Assembly: GCF_020497125.1 (NCBI RefSeq)
Contig: NC_059076.1
Coordinates: forward strand, 14,003,951-14,067,950
DNA: 64,000 nucleotides
DNA from: Mauremys mutica
Lineage: Eukaryota; Chordata; Testudines; Geoemydidae
Direction: 5' to 3'
Shown here: piece by piece, positions 1 through 11,093 of the stretch
How positions within the stretch are numbered: the first letter of the stretch is position 1
Layout of the letters: each line of letters opens with the position of its first letter
The notes under the pieces: generated by a model
Told to the model about the DNA's origin: nothing
What the model saw: only the letters and a program-made list of their open reading frames with translations
Databases searched by the model: none
Made by a program: the position numbers and the translations under genes

Positions 1-1493
1 TGACTTGCTGAGAGTTGTCTCACATCTGGATGGATGCAGCTCTGGCTATGTTGTAATCAAATACCCCCTATGTGATGGATTAAGACAGAATGAAGCGGAT
101 TGGTCTCTGCTCTGAAGGGTCCTGCAGCTTTTCGGGGGGGAAAAGGGTATAATGTTTCTGGGAATGGGGAAGCCAGGCTTTTTCCCATCTCAACATCTGG
201 TTTGCCTGCCCACACCACACAAGCAGTTTTGGGTTCCCATGTTTATCCCCGAGCTACAGTTGTTCTCAATCTACCCTGCAGCACAACTGTTTAAATCCCA
301 TTCTGGAAGGATGGTGAGAAAATCAGACCCGATTCCAATGGGATCTGTACTGAGTTGTCTTTGGAAAAGTTTAATTAACCCTTTTCACTGACGTGCGCTT
401 GGAACTCCCCTAAGCCTGACAGAGAAGGGTTGAAGCACGTTGGAGAAGCTGCAGTCTTGGCTTAGCTGGCGCTTCTTGGTGCCACTGCTGAGCAGCAGCA
501 GTGCTTGCTTTTGCAATATTTCTAACCCAGCTTTGCATCGCCTGGAGGTTAGCATAGTGCAGATAAGCCTACCCAGGTCGAGGTGCTTGTCTGAGCCAGG
601 ATCTTCCATTTCCCATACTCGTGCCCGGGGAAGTGACTGTGGTAGGTATCCAGGTTGGACGAGTGCAGTCTGCAATTGGAATGAAATGCCCCCGTGCGTG
701 TCCTCATAATAATCAGGGAGGAATGTGCCCACACTCTGTGTTCTCTGCTCCCCTCCCTTACACTGACCACCCTCCTGGAGTTCCTACTCCACCAGGCGTT
801 CGTGAGAGGCAGTCTGTGCGCTGGGCAAATTCTCCTAATTATTCAGTGCACTAATGGGCTCCCACCTGGCCACCATGACATTTTTTTCCCACTGGAGATG
901 TAAATATTTCCAGGGGCAGCTGTGAGCTTTCCCATAGGGTCCCTGCTGCTTAATTGGCTGCTCTGGTTCAATTAGACTGGCAGAGCTGCGTGTCAGGAGT
1001 GAGGTTTTCTTTGGTATTACACAGGTCATGAAGGGCAGCTGATTTGACAAAAGCAGCACTGACCAGGCTGGAAAATGCATGAGGCTGGTTTTTTTAGTAA
1101 GTAGAAAAGTGTGTGTGTATGTGTACTTGCTATTGCACATGGCATTCCTGTAGCCAGGACAAGTGTGCAGTGTTTCGACCCCAAGGTCTCAAAATCATGA
1201 TTGGCTTAAATTACATTTTGGGTTTTTTTTTTTTTGTTTTGTCTTCTGGTTTTGGAGTCATTAGGTCTCTCAAGTAACATTTTTTCCCAAGCTTTTCTCT
1301 GCAAGCATAGTGACTAGTAACTTTTTTCTTCCGTTTTAAATGAAAACTGAGATTCTCATGTAATCACAAGACTCTGGAAGCTGAGGCTTTTAAAAAAAAA
1401 CACCCCAGGTTATTGCAAGACTTGCAATAAAATTGCACAAATTAGCAACTCATTCAATTCAAAATTCCTGATTTACATACTAACGTATTGGAG
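1..1493. other. No gene or repeat assigned
   Basis: Mixed-composition sequence with short chance frames on both strands. Nothing in it has a domain, splice context or repeat signature I recognise. Confidence 0.5.
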
Positions 1494-1591
1494 GGACAAG
1501 GTGGGTGAGGTAATAGATTTCATTGGACCGAACCTCTGTTGGTGAAAGAGAGACAAGTTTTTGAGCTACACAGAGCTTTTCTTTAGGTCAC
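1494..1591 (+). repeat. Dispersed turtle repeat
   Basis: gacaaggtgggtgaggtaat, ttcattggaccgaacctctg, ttggtgaaagagagacaag and gctacacagagcttttcttt match a repeat I recognise as common in turtles; class unknown. A more diverged copy is at 45765-45880. Confidence 0.65.
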
Positions 1592-1954
1592 CAATATAGG
1601 TCGAATTCACAAGTGAGTGTGGAAATGCATGTGCAAAGATAGGCACGGCCCCTTGGCCTCAGTCCTAGGTAAATTGGGCCTTACTTTAGGGTAACTTACT
1701 CTGTGTACCTGTTCCCTGTGTCCCAAAGGAAACGATTAATGGTCATGGAGCAGGGTCTGAGGAACGGTAGTACTGGTAGACCAGTTCACACCGGCTGAAC
1801 TTTGGTCCTGCCAATTTATTACAACACACTCCCACAATTTTTTGGCTCAGAGCGATCGTACCTATCCAAGTCAGTCATTCGGAGCCACAGTTCTTTGCTT
1901 CCTTTTTCTCAATCCTCCTTCTTCACTTGGTCCTATTTAGTGTCTCACATCTTG

Positions 1955-2040
1955 CATCTGAAGAAGTGGGTATTCACCCACGAAAGCTCATGCTGCAAAA
2001 CGTCTGTTAGTCTATAAGGTGCCACAGGATTCTTTGCTGC
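1955..2040 (+). repeat. Dispersed repeat, single-arm copy
   Basis: Same family as the right arm at 5981: agtgggtattcacccacgaa, agctcatgctgcaaaacgtc and tgttagtctataaggtgcca. Confidence 0.75.
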
Positions 2041-3073
2041 ATCTTAAAAAGACTCTAGGGATCAATCCTGCAGTGGTTTTCAAAGGGTGACCTCATGATA
2101 GGTGTCTTCCAGTTCTAATCCTGTTAATGATTCTTAACTCTTCCAGTGGTGTGTGGCTTTTAACAGCACCACCGGACTGGTCATATGTTTCTTCCTTTGA
2201 CATTCCCCATGGTGCAGAAGACACCAGGGGTTTTAAAGTGGCGTTAAAGGGGTTAACGCTTAGTGCTATTTTAAATGTTTCCATAAAGCAATCAGCACTG
2301 CCTGCTTTGAACAGAGATTCCAGTAACGTCTGGGGCAGCAGACTTTGCTTTACAGCTGGTATCTATCACGCAGGTTTCACTTTCAGCTGTCAGTGTCCCA
2401 TACAACTGACAACAGAAGATCAGATCAATTAAATCTCCTTTAACACGCCCAATGTGGTTCATGCATGACGGGTGCGTGCGTGTGACAACTCCATAAGGAA
2501 GTGCTAGCCGAATTCCCCGAGCCTACAGAAGTGTCCCTTGGAGCTAAGGCCCTGCCAACATCAAGGGTTTTTTAAATTCACAGCAGTGTCATGGGTGTTC
2601 GAATTTCATATGCAGTTTCCGAGACCCCCTTCTCCCCGAACAGCGGAGACTTTTCCCACGGAGGGGAGGCAGAAGCACCCTGCTGAGGCCGTGGCTGCTT
2701 GTTGGCCAGTTCAATTCTGGGGCTTGGGGTCGGGGGAAGCAGGTCCCTGGCTTGCTCTGTGCTCAGCTCTGGCCCAGGCCATGTCTATTGCTTGCAGGGG
2801 CTGGGCTGGAGGATGGGCAGTGAGACACCCTTCCCCCCACCAGCCTGCTGCCCCCCCCGCCCCCGCAGGCTACTGCCCCACAAACAGCCAATACTGTGAC
2901 TTTTCCAGCAGTGGAAAGGCAGAAGAGGGGATGCCAGCTTCCGCCTCCCCACGGCTGAGAAGTCACAGTAACGGGGGTAACTTCATGATTTCTGTGCAAT
3001 GGTGATTTGCACAGGGCCTTACTCATCAGCCTTCAGTTTCAGCAGATGTTCACCTTTCCTTATCTCATCTAGT

Positions 3074-3175
3074 CACTAGGGCTCTGGACTTGGAGTAGGG
3101 AGACCTGGGCTCTGTTCCCAGCTCTGCCACTGACCTGCTGTGCGACACTGGGCAAGTCACTTCACATTTCTGTGC
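3074..3175 (+). mobile_element. MIR SINE copy whose 3' end starts a fold-back
   Basis: The text gggctctggacttggagtag, gacctgggctctgttcccag, ctctgccactgacctgctg and gggcaagtcacttcac follows the MIR core closely. MIR is an old tetrapod-wide SINE. The end of this copy forms one arm of the perfect inverted repeat at 3158-3253. Confidence 0.85.
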
Positions 3176-3253
3176 GGGTTCCCCTCCTGTTGTTTGTCTT
3201 GTCTATTTCAATCACAAACAACAGGAGGGGAACCCGCACAGAAATGTGAAGTG
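3158..3253. repeat. Perfect 40-bp inverted repeat with 16-base loop
   Basis: Bases 3158-3197 are the exact reverse complement of 3214-3253, with loop cttgtctatttcaatc at 3198-3213. Forty uninterrupted pairs in a diverged neighbourhood is unusual. The left arm includes the MIR 3' end, so the right arm looks like an inverted copy of local sequence. Confidence 0.97.
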
Positions 3254-3292
3254 GGCGATTTTTATGTAGATATTTTTCTAAAAACTGCTCTT

Positions 3293-3385
3293 GGAATTAT
3301 TTTGGAGACATTTTATGGCCTGTGCTAAACAGGAGGTCAGACATGTGTGATCACAATGGTCTCTTCTGACCTTGGATATATCTCT
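3293..3385 (+). mobile_element. CR1 3' tail fragment
   Basis: Contains tatggcctgtgctaaacag, gaggtcagac, and tcacaatggtctcttctgac, matching the CR1 3' end. Confidence 0.75.
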
Positions 3386-4555
3386 TGATATCAGTGGATG
3401 GAGAAAACTGCACCTTCACCACTAGACCCCCCCACTAGGGAAGTCCCACAAGGACCAATTCTCTCTCCCATCCTAGTCAGTATCAACATGCAGCCACTAG
3501 TAAACTGGTCAGACCACATGGATGCAAGTCTAGTAATATGCAGATGACCGAGCTCTACTCATCTTTCGGCACATACAGCCATTCCATTAGAAGGTTCAGT
3601 GCTTGGGTGAGATCAGCTCATGGATGAAGAACCCAAATATTACAGAAGCGATGCTGGTGGGCAGAGGAAAGCGTGTGAAGAGTTTCCAGCCACAGTGCAA
3701 TCTCTTTTGTTGGAAGGTACACACCCACAGTTGGTCAGTGCAGTCCATAGCCTAGGAGACTCCTGGATTCCTTGTGGTGATAAACTCTCACATAACAGTA
3801 TCCATGAGTTTGAGTAACACTTTCCACCATATGTTTGGTTAGGAAACTCCATCGTAGCCTGGTGGATGATGACCTGGCTTCAGTTACACAGGTGTATCAC
3901 CTCCTGTCTGGATAACAGCCATGGAATATACATGGGCATGAAGTCTTCTGCCTTTAGAAAACTCCTACCAGAACAGAACACTCCTCCGCAACCCAGGCCA
4001 TATGAACCCCCTAAAACCTATTTGCTTCCAATCTTAATTTGGTGTTCTATGGGAAGCCTGTGTAAAGGTATCTCTTTTTCTTCCCAACACTCAGTGACTT
4101 GAGCCCAGAATAGCTAAACTCGCCTGAAGCTCTGGATGAAAAACGCAGCAGACAACTCTGCTCCTCGGGCACGTTGGAACTTTTTAATGTAAGGGTGAAG
4201 CTTGTCTGTGAGGGGGACGGTTTTCTCAGGGGCCAGCCCTGGGCATTGCTGCAAACAGGAGCTAAGGATCATCACGCATCTCCTCACCTTCTACTCCCTA
4301 CAAGGGCGAGGTACATGTGCTTAAACCTGGCCTCTTCTAATGTGAGTAGAGAGCAGCATTTACCTATGGAAAAACAAACCAAAACACTATATAGCACACA
4401 CAGCTTTCTTCCTGGAGAGATGACGAGATCCAATGACACATGACAGAAGCCGGTTCCATTTATTTAGTTTATTTAGCACTAATAAAGATGTTCCAATTCT
4501 ATGGCCACGAGTGCAATGCAAGAGGAATTCTTATGATAGAAAAGACAGGACCGAG

Positions 4556-4685
4556 AATGGGAGGTAAAATGGGCACAAAAAGGTGAAGTAACATGCCCAA
4601 GGTCGCACACCAGCTCAGTAGCAGAGCTGGGAATAGACTCCATGCCCCAGTCACTGGACTGCTCCAATTCCCAGAATGATGCACA
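4556..4685 (-). mobile_element. MIR SINE copy
   Basis: The plus strand reads antisense MIR: gtgaagtaacatgcccaagg, gtcgcacaccagctcagtag, cagagctgggaatagactcc, cccagtcactggactgctcc. Confidence 0.8.
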
Positions 4686-4783
4686 TTTTCTGTGTTTCAT
4701 TTGATAAAAATCTATGAAGTTGAGAATAGAGTTTTGAGAGAGGTGTGCAGAGCTTTACTTCCTGTCTAGAAGAAAGTATCCCA

Positions 4784-4980
4784 GGGGGAGGGATAGCTCA
4801 GTGGTTTGAGCATTGGCCTGCTAAACCCACGGTTGTGAGTTCAATCCTTGAGCGGGCCACTTAGGGATCTGGGGCAAAAATCAGTACTTGGTCCTGCCAG
4901 TGAAGGCAGGGGGCTGGACCTGATGACCTTTCAAGGTCCCTTCCAGTTCTAGGAGATTGGTATATCTCCTATTATTATTA
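4784..4980 (+). mobile_element. Turtle tRNA-derived SINE (Pol III/SINE, cryptodire type)
   Basis: The head resembles a tRNA gene with an A box tagctcagtgg (4794-4804) and a B box gagttcaatcc (4837-4847). The body and tail (gacctttcaaggtccc, ttccagttctagg) match the 3' end of turtle CR1 LINEs, which would mobilise it. It ends in an ATT repeat tail. This family is characteristic of hidden-necked turtles, a statement from family knowledge. Confidence 0.9.
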
Positions 4981-5381
4981 AGTGTTAGTTAGCTGGAGCC
5001 TTTGATGTTAGGCTGCTAGGTGTAACCCCGTTAATTGGTGGGAGGAAGTGTCTTGATATTTTCATTGTTGGAGCGAGATTAAGTGCTGTGACGCACGTGA
5101 AATGACGCACTGTACGGGAACAAGACACTGATCCCTTTTTACATGCAAGCTACTCTGTCAGAACAACCAGACCTCTGAATCTGTAGTATAAATCAGGTTT
5201 CAGTCAGAGTGCTTAGAAAATTGGAAGCTTATAATTCAGTTTGTCTGGTCATTAGATACATTCAGAAAACAATGATTGTAAAAAAGTGGCTTGTCTGGGC
5301 TATTCACTCCCTCCAGTACAGTTGCTGATCGGGTTTTTGCTCTTGGTTTCCAAGATCCTGAAGGACATCATCTCTTCCAGT

Positions 5382-5643
5382 CAGGGCTGGCCCTTCCACT
5401 AGGTGACCCTAGGCGGTCGCCTAGGGCGGCAGGATTTGCGGGGTGGCATTTTGCTGCCCTTGGCAGAAATTCAGCGGCAGGGGTCCTTCCGCTCCGGAAA
5501 TTTGGCAGCAGGTCCTTCACTCACTCCGGGACCTGCCGCCGAAGTGCCCCGAAGACACAGAGCGGAAGGACCCCCCCCGCTGCAGAATGCTGAGAGGAGG
5601 AGCGCTGCTGCCTAGGGCGGCAAAAACCCTGGTGCCGCTTCCG
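5382..5643. mobile_element. hAT-like non-autonomous element
   Basis: A GC-rich element starting cagggctggccc, flanked by a perfect 8-bp duplication cttccagt (5374-5381 and 5644-5651). The right terminus is degraded, so the terminal inverted repeat is weak. The interior (gcctagggcggc twice, near its two ends) resembles other turtle elements of this group. Confidence 0.75.
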
Positions 5644-5881
5644 CTTCCAGTGCGCACTCTAGGTGGCTATGTAATGCTACCTCCTCTCATACTATAGTAC
5701 TTAGACCTGGTCAACATTTTTTGACCCAAAATTTTCTCATCAAAACAAAAATGTTCTACAGATAAATGCATAACAAATCTTTCGTGTTCCAAAATAATTT
5801 TTCTCCATATTGGTTTTTAAATTTTTTTTTTCAGAATTTCCCTCCTTCTTTTTCCTTTGTCTCTGAATGTGACAATGAAGA

Positions 5882-6093
5882 TAAGCAGCCAAGAGTCCTG
5901 TGGCACCTTATAGACTAACAGACGTATTGGAGCATGAGCTTTTGTGGGTGAATACCCATTTTCCCATGCATCCGACGAAGTGGGTATTCACCCACGAAAG
6001 CTCATGCTCCAATACATCTGTTAGTCTATAAGGTGCCACAGGACTCTGCTGCTTTTACAGCTCCAGACTAACACGGCTCCCCCTCTGATACTT
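5882..6093. repeat. Hairpin-forming copy of a turtle dispersed repeat
   Basis: Bases 5893-5958 and 5981-6046 are reverse complements at 64 of 66 positions, with a 22-base loop. The unit carries tcctgtggcaccttatagac, taacagacgtattggagc and the ctttcgtgggtgaataccca-type block. Single-arm copies lie at 1955, 13137/13434, 15309 and 19066. Confidence 0.9.
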
Positions 6094-6669
6094 GACACCA
6101 ATGAAGAGATAGTATTTTCCCCACTGTTTCCGTTTCTCTTATTTCCATTTAAACTCTTCAAAACTTGGAAATATCAATGGCAAAATGAAAAATGGACTTT
6201 TTGCTTCTATAACTTTTCAAAGTTGGATAAGAAATACACTTTTACCTAAAACAAAACCACTCCTGCCCCCATCCTGGTCATTATCTTATCACACTCAATA
6301 GCATGAAGGGAAGGGGGGAAGGAAACTTGAAATTTTGGGGAAAAAAATTCTGTTTTGCAGGGTTGGAAGGGAACTAGCCATTTTTTTGGGCAACATTTTC
6401 ATTTTCCAGCTATCTCTATTCACTATCCAGCTATCTCTATTCTATTTTCTTTGGGAGGCTGGGTTGGTGAATTCTTATACATACTTGTGTAGTTTTGCAG
6501 GCATGGGTTTTTAGATGTCATGTGGGTGGCTGGATGCCTTTCTGGATGAAAGGTGTATGTGAAAAGCAAGGCCCAGTAATATTGCCAGCTAGTGATGCAA
6601 ATCCTAAATCAAAACTTCCTACTGCAGAGACTTCACTGTATTAGGGGGACCAGTTTGAGCTGTGGGCTT

Positions 6670-6860
6670 TGTTGTGTATTTGGTTGTCATGGGTTTTGTT
6701 ACTATGGCAACTGAGTTAGACTATTAAGGGATAGCTCAGCCGGTTTCAACCGGCTGAGTGAGCTCTCTGTTTCTGTAAATAAAATGGAGGTTTTGGTTAG
6801 CTGTCTGCTCTCTGGCCTCAAGTGATTGCTTCCTACACCGGCTGCCCCAAGGATATAACA
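6670..6860 (+). repeat. 5' LTR of the Ty3/Gypsy element
   Basis: This 191-bp terminal repeat runs from tgttgtgtatt to ggatataaca. It contains an AATAAA at 6778-6783 and an 11-bp-arm hairpin at 6735-6758. Compared with the 3' copy it differs at 6741 (c versus t) and 6755 (t versus g), both inside that hairpin. No clear TATA box is visible. Confidence 0.96.
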
Positions 6861-6861
6861 C

Positions 6862-6879
6862 TGGCGACGAGGATGGGAT
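6862..6879 (+). other. Primer binding site, complementary to tRNA-Ser(GCT) 3' end
   Basis: TGGCGACGAGGATGGGAT lies one base after the 5' LTR. It is the exact complement of the last bases plus CCA of vertebrate tRNA-Ser(GCT) as I remember that tRNA. An 18-base match at the expected spacing is strong evidence for tRNA-Ser priming of minus-strand DNA synthesis. Confidence 0.85.
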
Positions 6880-6984
6880 CCTGGTGCTGCTCCAGTAACA
6901 GAAGGAAGTAGAAGTCAAGGTAAAGACCAAACAAAGAAAAAAAGCTGCTTGTTTGCACTGACTGTGAAAGTGAAACTAAAAATC

Positions 6985-8820
6985 ATGGCTACTCTGACCA
7001 GGCCCCTGGAGCCTTTTGATGAGAATACAGAGCAGTGGCATGTGTATACTGAGCGTTTTGAGCTTTTTGGTATTGCAAATGACATTACAGAAGCGAAGAA
7101 GGTGCCAATATTCTTAACTGTTGTAGGGGCTAAAACCTACTCCCTGCTACGCAGCTTACTACACCCTGTTAAGCCTGAGACTAAATCTTACAGTGACATT
7201 GTGGAAATCCTGGGGTCTCATTTCTCCCCAAAACCACTGGTAATTGTTGAAAGATATAGGTTCCACAAAAGAGACCAAAAGGAAGATGAAACAGTTGTAC
7301 AATTTGTAGCCATTTTAAAAAAGCTAGCAGAACACTGTGAATTTAAAGAGATGTTAAATGATGCCCTGCGTGACAGGTTAGTGTGTGGCCTCTGCAGTGA
7401 AGCTATACGGAAGCGCCTACTGACAGAGGCTCAGCTTACATTACAGAAGGCTGTTGATATTGCTGTCTCCATGGAACTGGCTACAAGGGAGGCACAATAC
7501 ATCGGTGCATCCCCTAGGGTGCAAAAAGTGTCACAAGAACTGACCCACAAAACGGTGCAGAGTCAAGAATGTTACCGCTGTGGTAAGCTGGGTCACCAGG
7601 CATCAGAATGCTGGTGTAAGGACCTGGTGTGTCGACACTGTGGCAAAAAGGGACACATTGAGTATGCCTGTAAACAAAAGAAAAAGAGGCCTGTGGTCTG
7701 GCCGACAAAAAGAGGAACCTTGCATACCCTAGAGCAGACCCAGGATGATCAAGGTGACACCTCCTCACAAGAGGAAGTGCCACTGCATGTTTTGTCTTTG
7801 GCAGCGGGCTCACATGAATACTGGGTAACCCCCTTATTGGAGGGCAAACCTATACGCATGGAACTAGACACCGGTGCAGCTGTCTCGCTGGTTCCTGAGA
7901 CTGTGTGTAAGGAAAAGCTACAGCATCTTCCGCTTAAGGCAACAAAAACTGTTCTGAAGACGTATACAGGTGAAGCTGTGCCCATGTTGGGCACTATTGA
8001 TGTTAAGGTGGAGCTCAATGGACAGGCGGCTAAATTGCCACTGTTTGTGGTGAGAGGTAACTACCCAGCCTTAATGGGTAGGTCTTGGCTTGGGAAGATT
8101 CAGCTGAACTGGGCAGAAGTGCACCGGATGACTAAAGAAGAAACCAGTCTAACCCCTATACTAAGGAAACATGCTGCTGTTTTTGGAGATGATTTGGGAA
8201 GTATGAAGGGAATCACTGTGACATTGAACATTAAACCTGGCAGTCCACCAAAATATCTGAAAGCCCGAACTGTGCCATATGCCATCAGGCCAAAAGTTGA
8301 AGCAGACCTGGAGCGCCTGGTCACCAATGGAGTCCTAATACCAGTTACCCATAGTTCATGGGCCACTCCTATCGTTCCAATAGTGAAGAAAGATGGCTCT
8401 CTCCGGATTTGCGGTGATTTTAAAGTCACTGTCAACCCAGTGTTGTGTGCAGAGCAATACCCGCTTCCCCGCATCGATGACCTCTTCGCAGGCCTGGCTG
8501 GGGGACAAAAGTTCAGTAAGATTGATCTGAGTCAAGCATATTTACAGATGCACGTCGATGAAAAGTCCCAAGAGCTGTTGACTATTGTGACTCATAAGGG
8601 GCTTTATCGATACTGTCGCCTACCCTTCGGAATCACATCGGCTCCCGCCCTGTTCCAGAGGGCTATGGACCAGATCTTGTGTGGCTTGTCAGGAGTTCAG
8701 TGCTATCTGGATGATATCCTGGTCACTGGAAGAAATGAAGAGGATCACCTTAAAGAATTTAGAGGCTACCCTACAAAGACTGGAAGAGTATGGCCTACGA
8801 GTTCGCAAAGACAAGTGTGA
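6985..8820 (+). pseudogene. Retrotransposon gag, protease and N-terminal reverse transcriptase (frame interrupted)
   Basis: The open frame extends back to 6949, but the ATG at 6985 opens the conserved-looking gag sequence and is my preferred start. Features in order are a gag capsid-like region; two CCHC zinc knuckles at 7570-7611 and 7630-7671; an aspartic protease with LDTGA at about 7864-7878; and reverse transcriptase containing LPFGITSAPALFQRAMD and the catalytic YLDD at 8704-8715. Shortly after YLDD, around the AAAG run at 8752-8757, the coding frame continues one base later. The frame read here then runs out of family similarity and stops at 8820. Gag and pol share one frame up to that point, with no stop between them. 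The shift falls within the polymerase domain, so it looks like damage or a sequencing indel rather than programmed frameshifting. Confidence 0.9.
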
Positions 8821-10723
8821 ATTCTTCAAGCCCTCTGTTGAATATTTGGGACACATCATCGATTCTGCAGGTCTTCATAAGGCCCCTGCAAAAGTTAAAG
8901 CTATTGTGGAGGCTCCCCCACCTCGAAATGTAAGCCAGCTACGCTCATTTCTAGGACTACTGAACTATTATGGAAAGTTCATCTCACAGTTAGCCACACT
9001 GCTAAAACCACTTCATGAGCTCCTTGGGCAGAACAAGGCCTGGAAGTGGACTGAAGCCTGTGATGTTGCATTTAACAAAGCTAAGGATGCATTGTTAAAT
9101 TCTGAAGTTCTAACGCACTTTGATCCATCCTTACCCCTGCAATTGGCCTGCGATGCTTCCCCTTATGGAGTGGGAGCGGTCGTGTCACACATTATGCCTT
9201 CGGGAGAAGAAAGACCTATTGCTTTTGCTTCACGCACTCTAAGCAAAGCAGAAACTAACTACGCCCAAATCGAACGTGAGGCATTAGGAATTGTTTTTGG
9301 AATTAGGAAGTTTCATCAGTACCTGTTTGGGCGAAAGTTTACTCTTCTTACAGACCATCGACCTCTGACATCAATTTTTGGACCCTACACAGGCATTCCC
9401 CCATTAGCTGCTAGTCGTATGCAACGTTGGGCATTGATACTTTCTGCACACACATATGAAATCAAATATCGGAAATCCACTCTGCACGGCAATGCAGATG
9501 GCCTCTCAAGGTTGCCTTTACCGGTCAAACATCAAGATAGTGCCCAAAAGGAAATCTTCTACTTTGAACAGGTAGAGAATACACCCATCACTGCTACTCA
9601 GATAAAGAAGGCAACCCGCGTTGACCCAGTATTATCCCAAGTTATGGACCTGGTGATGCATGGAAAATCTCGACAAATCTCTCCGGTCTCACCCGACCTT
9701 GTTCCCTACATGTCCAGGCGGACGGAGTTATCGGTCCAATCTGGTTGTTTGTTGTGGGGGAGGCGTGTCATTATTCCACCACCCCTGAGATCACAGATGT
9801 TAGAACAGCTACATTCCGGTCACTGTGGAATAGTGCGCATGAAGGAAATTGCACGAAGCTATTTTTGGTGGCCTAGATTGGACAGTGCTATTGAAGAGAA
9901 GGCAAAAGCTTGTATGTCATGTCAGAGTGTAAGAAATGTACCCCAGTGGGCACCCCTACACCCATGGGACTGGCCTGAAAACCCGTGGCAACGTATTCAC
10001 GTTGACTTTGCTGGCCCCCTTGAAGGAAGCATGTTCTTGGTGGCAGTAGATGCCCATTCTAAATGGCCAGAAGTCTCTATAATGCAGTCCACTACTGCAG
10101 AGAGTACTATCCAAAAACTACGAGGACTCTTTAGTCGTTTTGGTCTGCCAGAACAACTTGTGAGCGACAACGGACCGCAGTTCGTCTCTCAGGAGTTTCA
10201 AAATTTTATGAAGGCAAATGGGATACACCACATCACGTCAGCACCATATCATCCGTCCACCAACGGATTAGCTGAAAGATTTGTGCAGACAATGAAAAAC
10301 GCTTTGAAATCAGCAAAGGGACAACACTCCATTCAAAAGCGTCTGGATACCTTCTTACTTTCCTATAGAAACACACCTCATGCTACGACCCAGGCTTCCC
10401 CAGCCTTTCTAATGATGGGACGACAGCTGCGCACTTGCTTTGATCTGCTGAAACCTTCTGAACCCAGACAAACTGTGCAACATCAGCAGCAATATCAAGT
10501 AATCAGACGGGCACCCAGAGCAAAAGACCGAACCTTTAGCCCAGGGCAGCCAGTTTTGGCTCGGAATTATACTTCCAGAGCTAAATGGGTCCCGGCCACA
10601 GTCATCACTCAAACAGGGACCTGTTTCCTATACAGTCCGGACTGCAGAGAATCTTACCTGGCGGCGACATGTAGATCAGCTGTTGCCAGGTCATGCCAGG
10701 CTTCAGGACCCATCTGCAGTTGA
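8750..10723 (+). pseudogene. Retrotransposon RT thumb, RNase H and integrase (second frame)
   Basis: Coding similarity resumes just after the frame change. The segment begins with the reverse transcriptase thumb and connection (YLGHIID, LRSFLGLLNYYGKFI), followed by RNase H with ACDASPYGVG near 9147-9176 and the TDHRPL motif. Integrase follows: an HHCC zinc-binding N-terminus (HSGHCGIVRM with CMSC, about 9810-9935), catalytic-core residues in VDFAGP, SDNGPQF and NGLAERF, and a C-terminal segment with KWVPATV. Near the GGG run at 10616-10618 the family-like frame moves by one base, so the frame described here ends with non-homologous residues at 10723. The remaining C-terminal part is in another frame, ending at 10961. 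Confidence 0.9.
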
Positions 10724-10961
10724 GGGGTCTGACTTCACCCCTCCTGGTGAGACACCGAATCATGAGTCACCTGTTCCTGACTGTTCTCCTCCATTACTGC
10801 CGGGAGCTGAGATACCCCTTTGCCCAGCACGAGCTGATACCACCTCCTCACCTATTCGTGCTGCGGACCCTGAGCCCCTAGTACTTTCGGGTGCAACAAC
10901 ACCAGAAGTTTGCCTCAATCCACCTAGAGACAGAAGGCCTCCTCATCGGCTGGATCTTTAG
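10619..10961 (+). pseudogene. C-terminal remnant of retrotransposon integrase
   Basis: After the apparent one-base change at 10616-10618, this frame continues the end of integrase and finishes RRPPHRLDL before a stop at 10961, an ending typical of Ty3/Gypsy pol proteins. The Pro-rich segment in between is usual for this region. Without this frame the annotated integrase would lack its normal end. About 115 bases of untranslated sequence follow before the polypurine tract. Confidence 0.75.
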
Positions 10962-11077
10962 TTAGGGCGAACCCACGGTTATGGGGCAAAATAATCCCCA
11001 GGGTTTAGCCGGGAATGGAGGCAGTCTACCCTCCTTCTCTAGTTTAGTGTGTGTTTTATTTAGGGGACGTTCTTATT

Positions 11078-11090
11078 AGGGGGGGGAGGA
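11078..11090 (+). other. Polypurine tract of the LTR retrotransposon
   Basis: A purine-only run (agg, a G run, then agga) sits three bases before the 3' LTR, the standard location for the plus-strand primer. Confidence 0.85.
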
Positions 11091-11093
11091 ATA

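Noticed and set aside
4790..4860. Possible tRNA gene (A and B boxes)
   Set aside because: It is the head of a SINE with a CR1-like tail and cannot fold as a complete tRNA. The same applies near 53890.
8681..8820. Programmed ribosomal frameshift in the retrotransposon
   Set aside because: The frame change is inside the polymerase domain just after YLDD, not at a gag-pol boundary, and no clear slippery site with downstream structure was seen.
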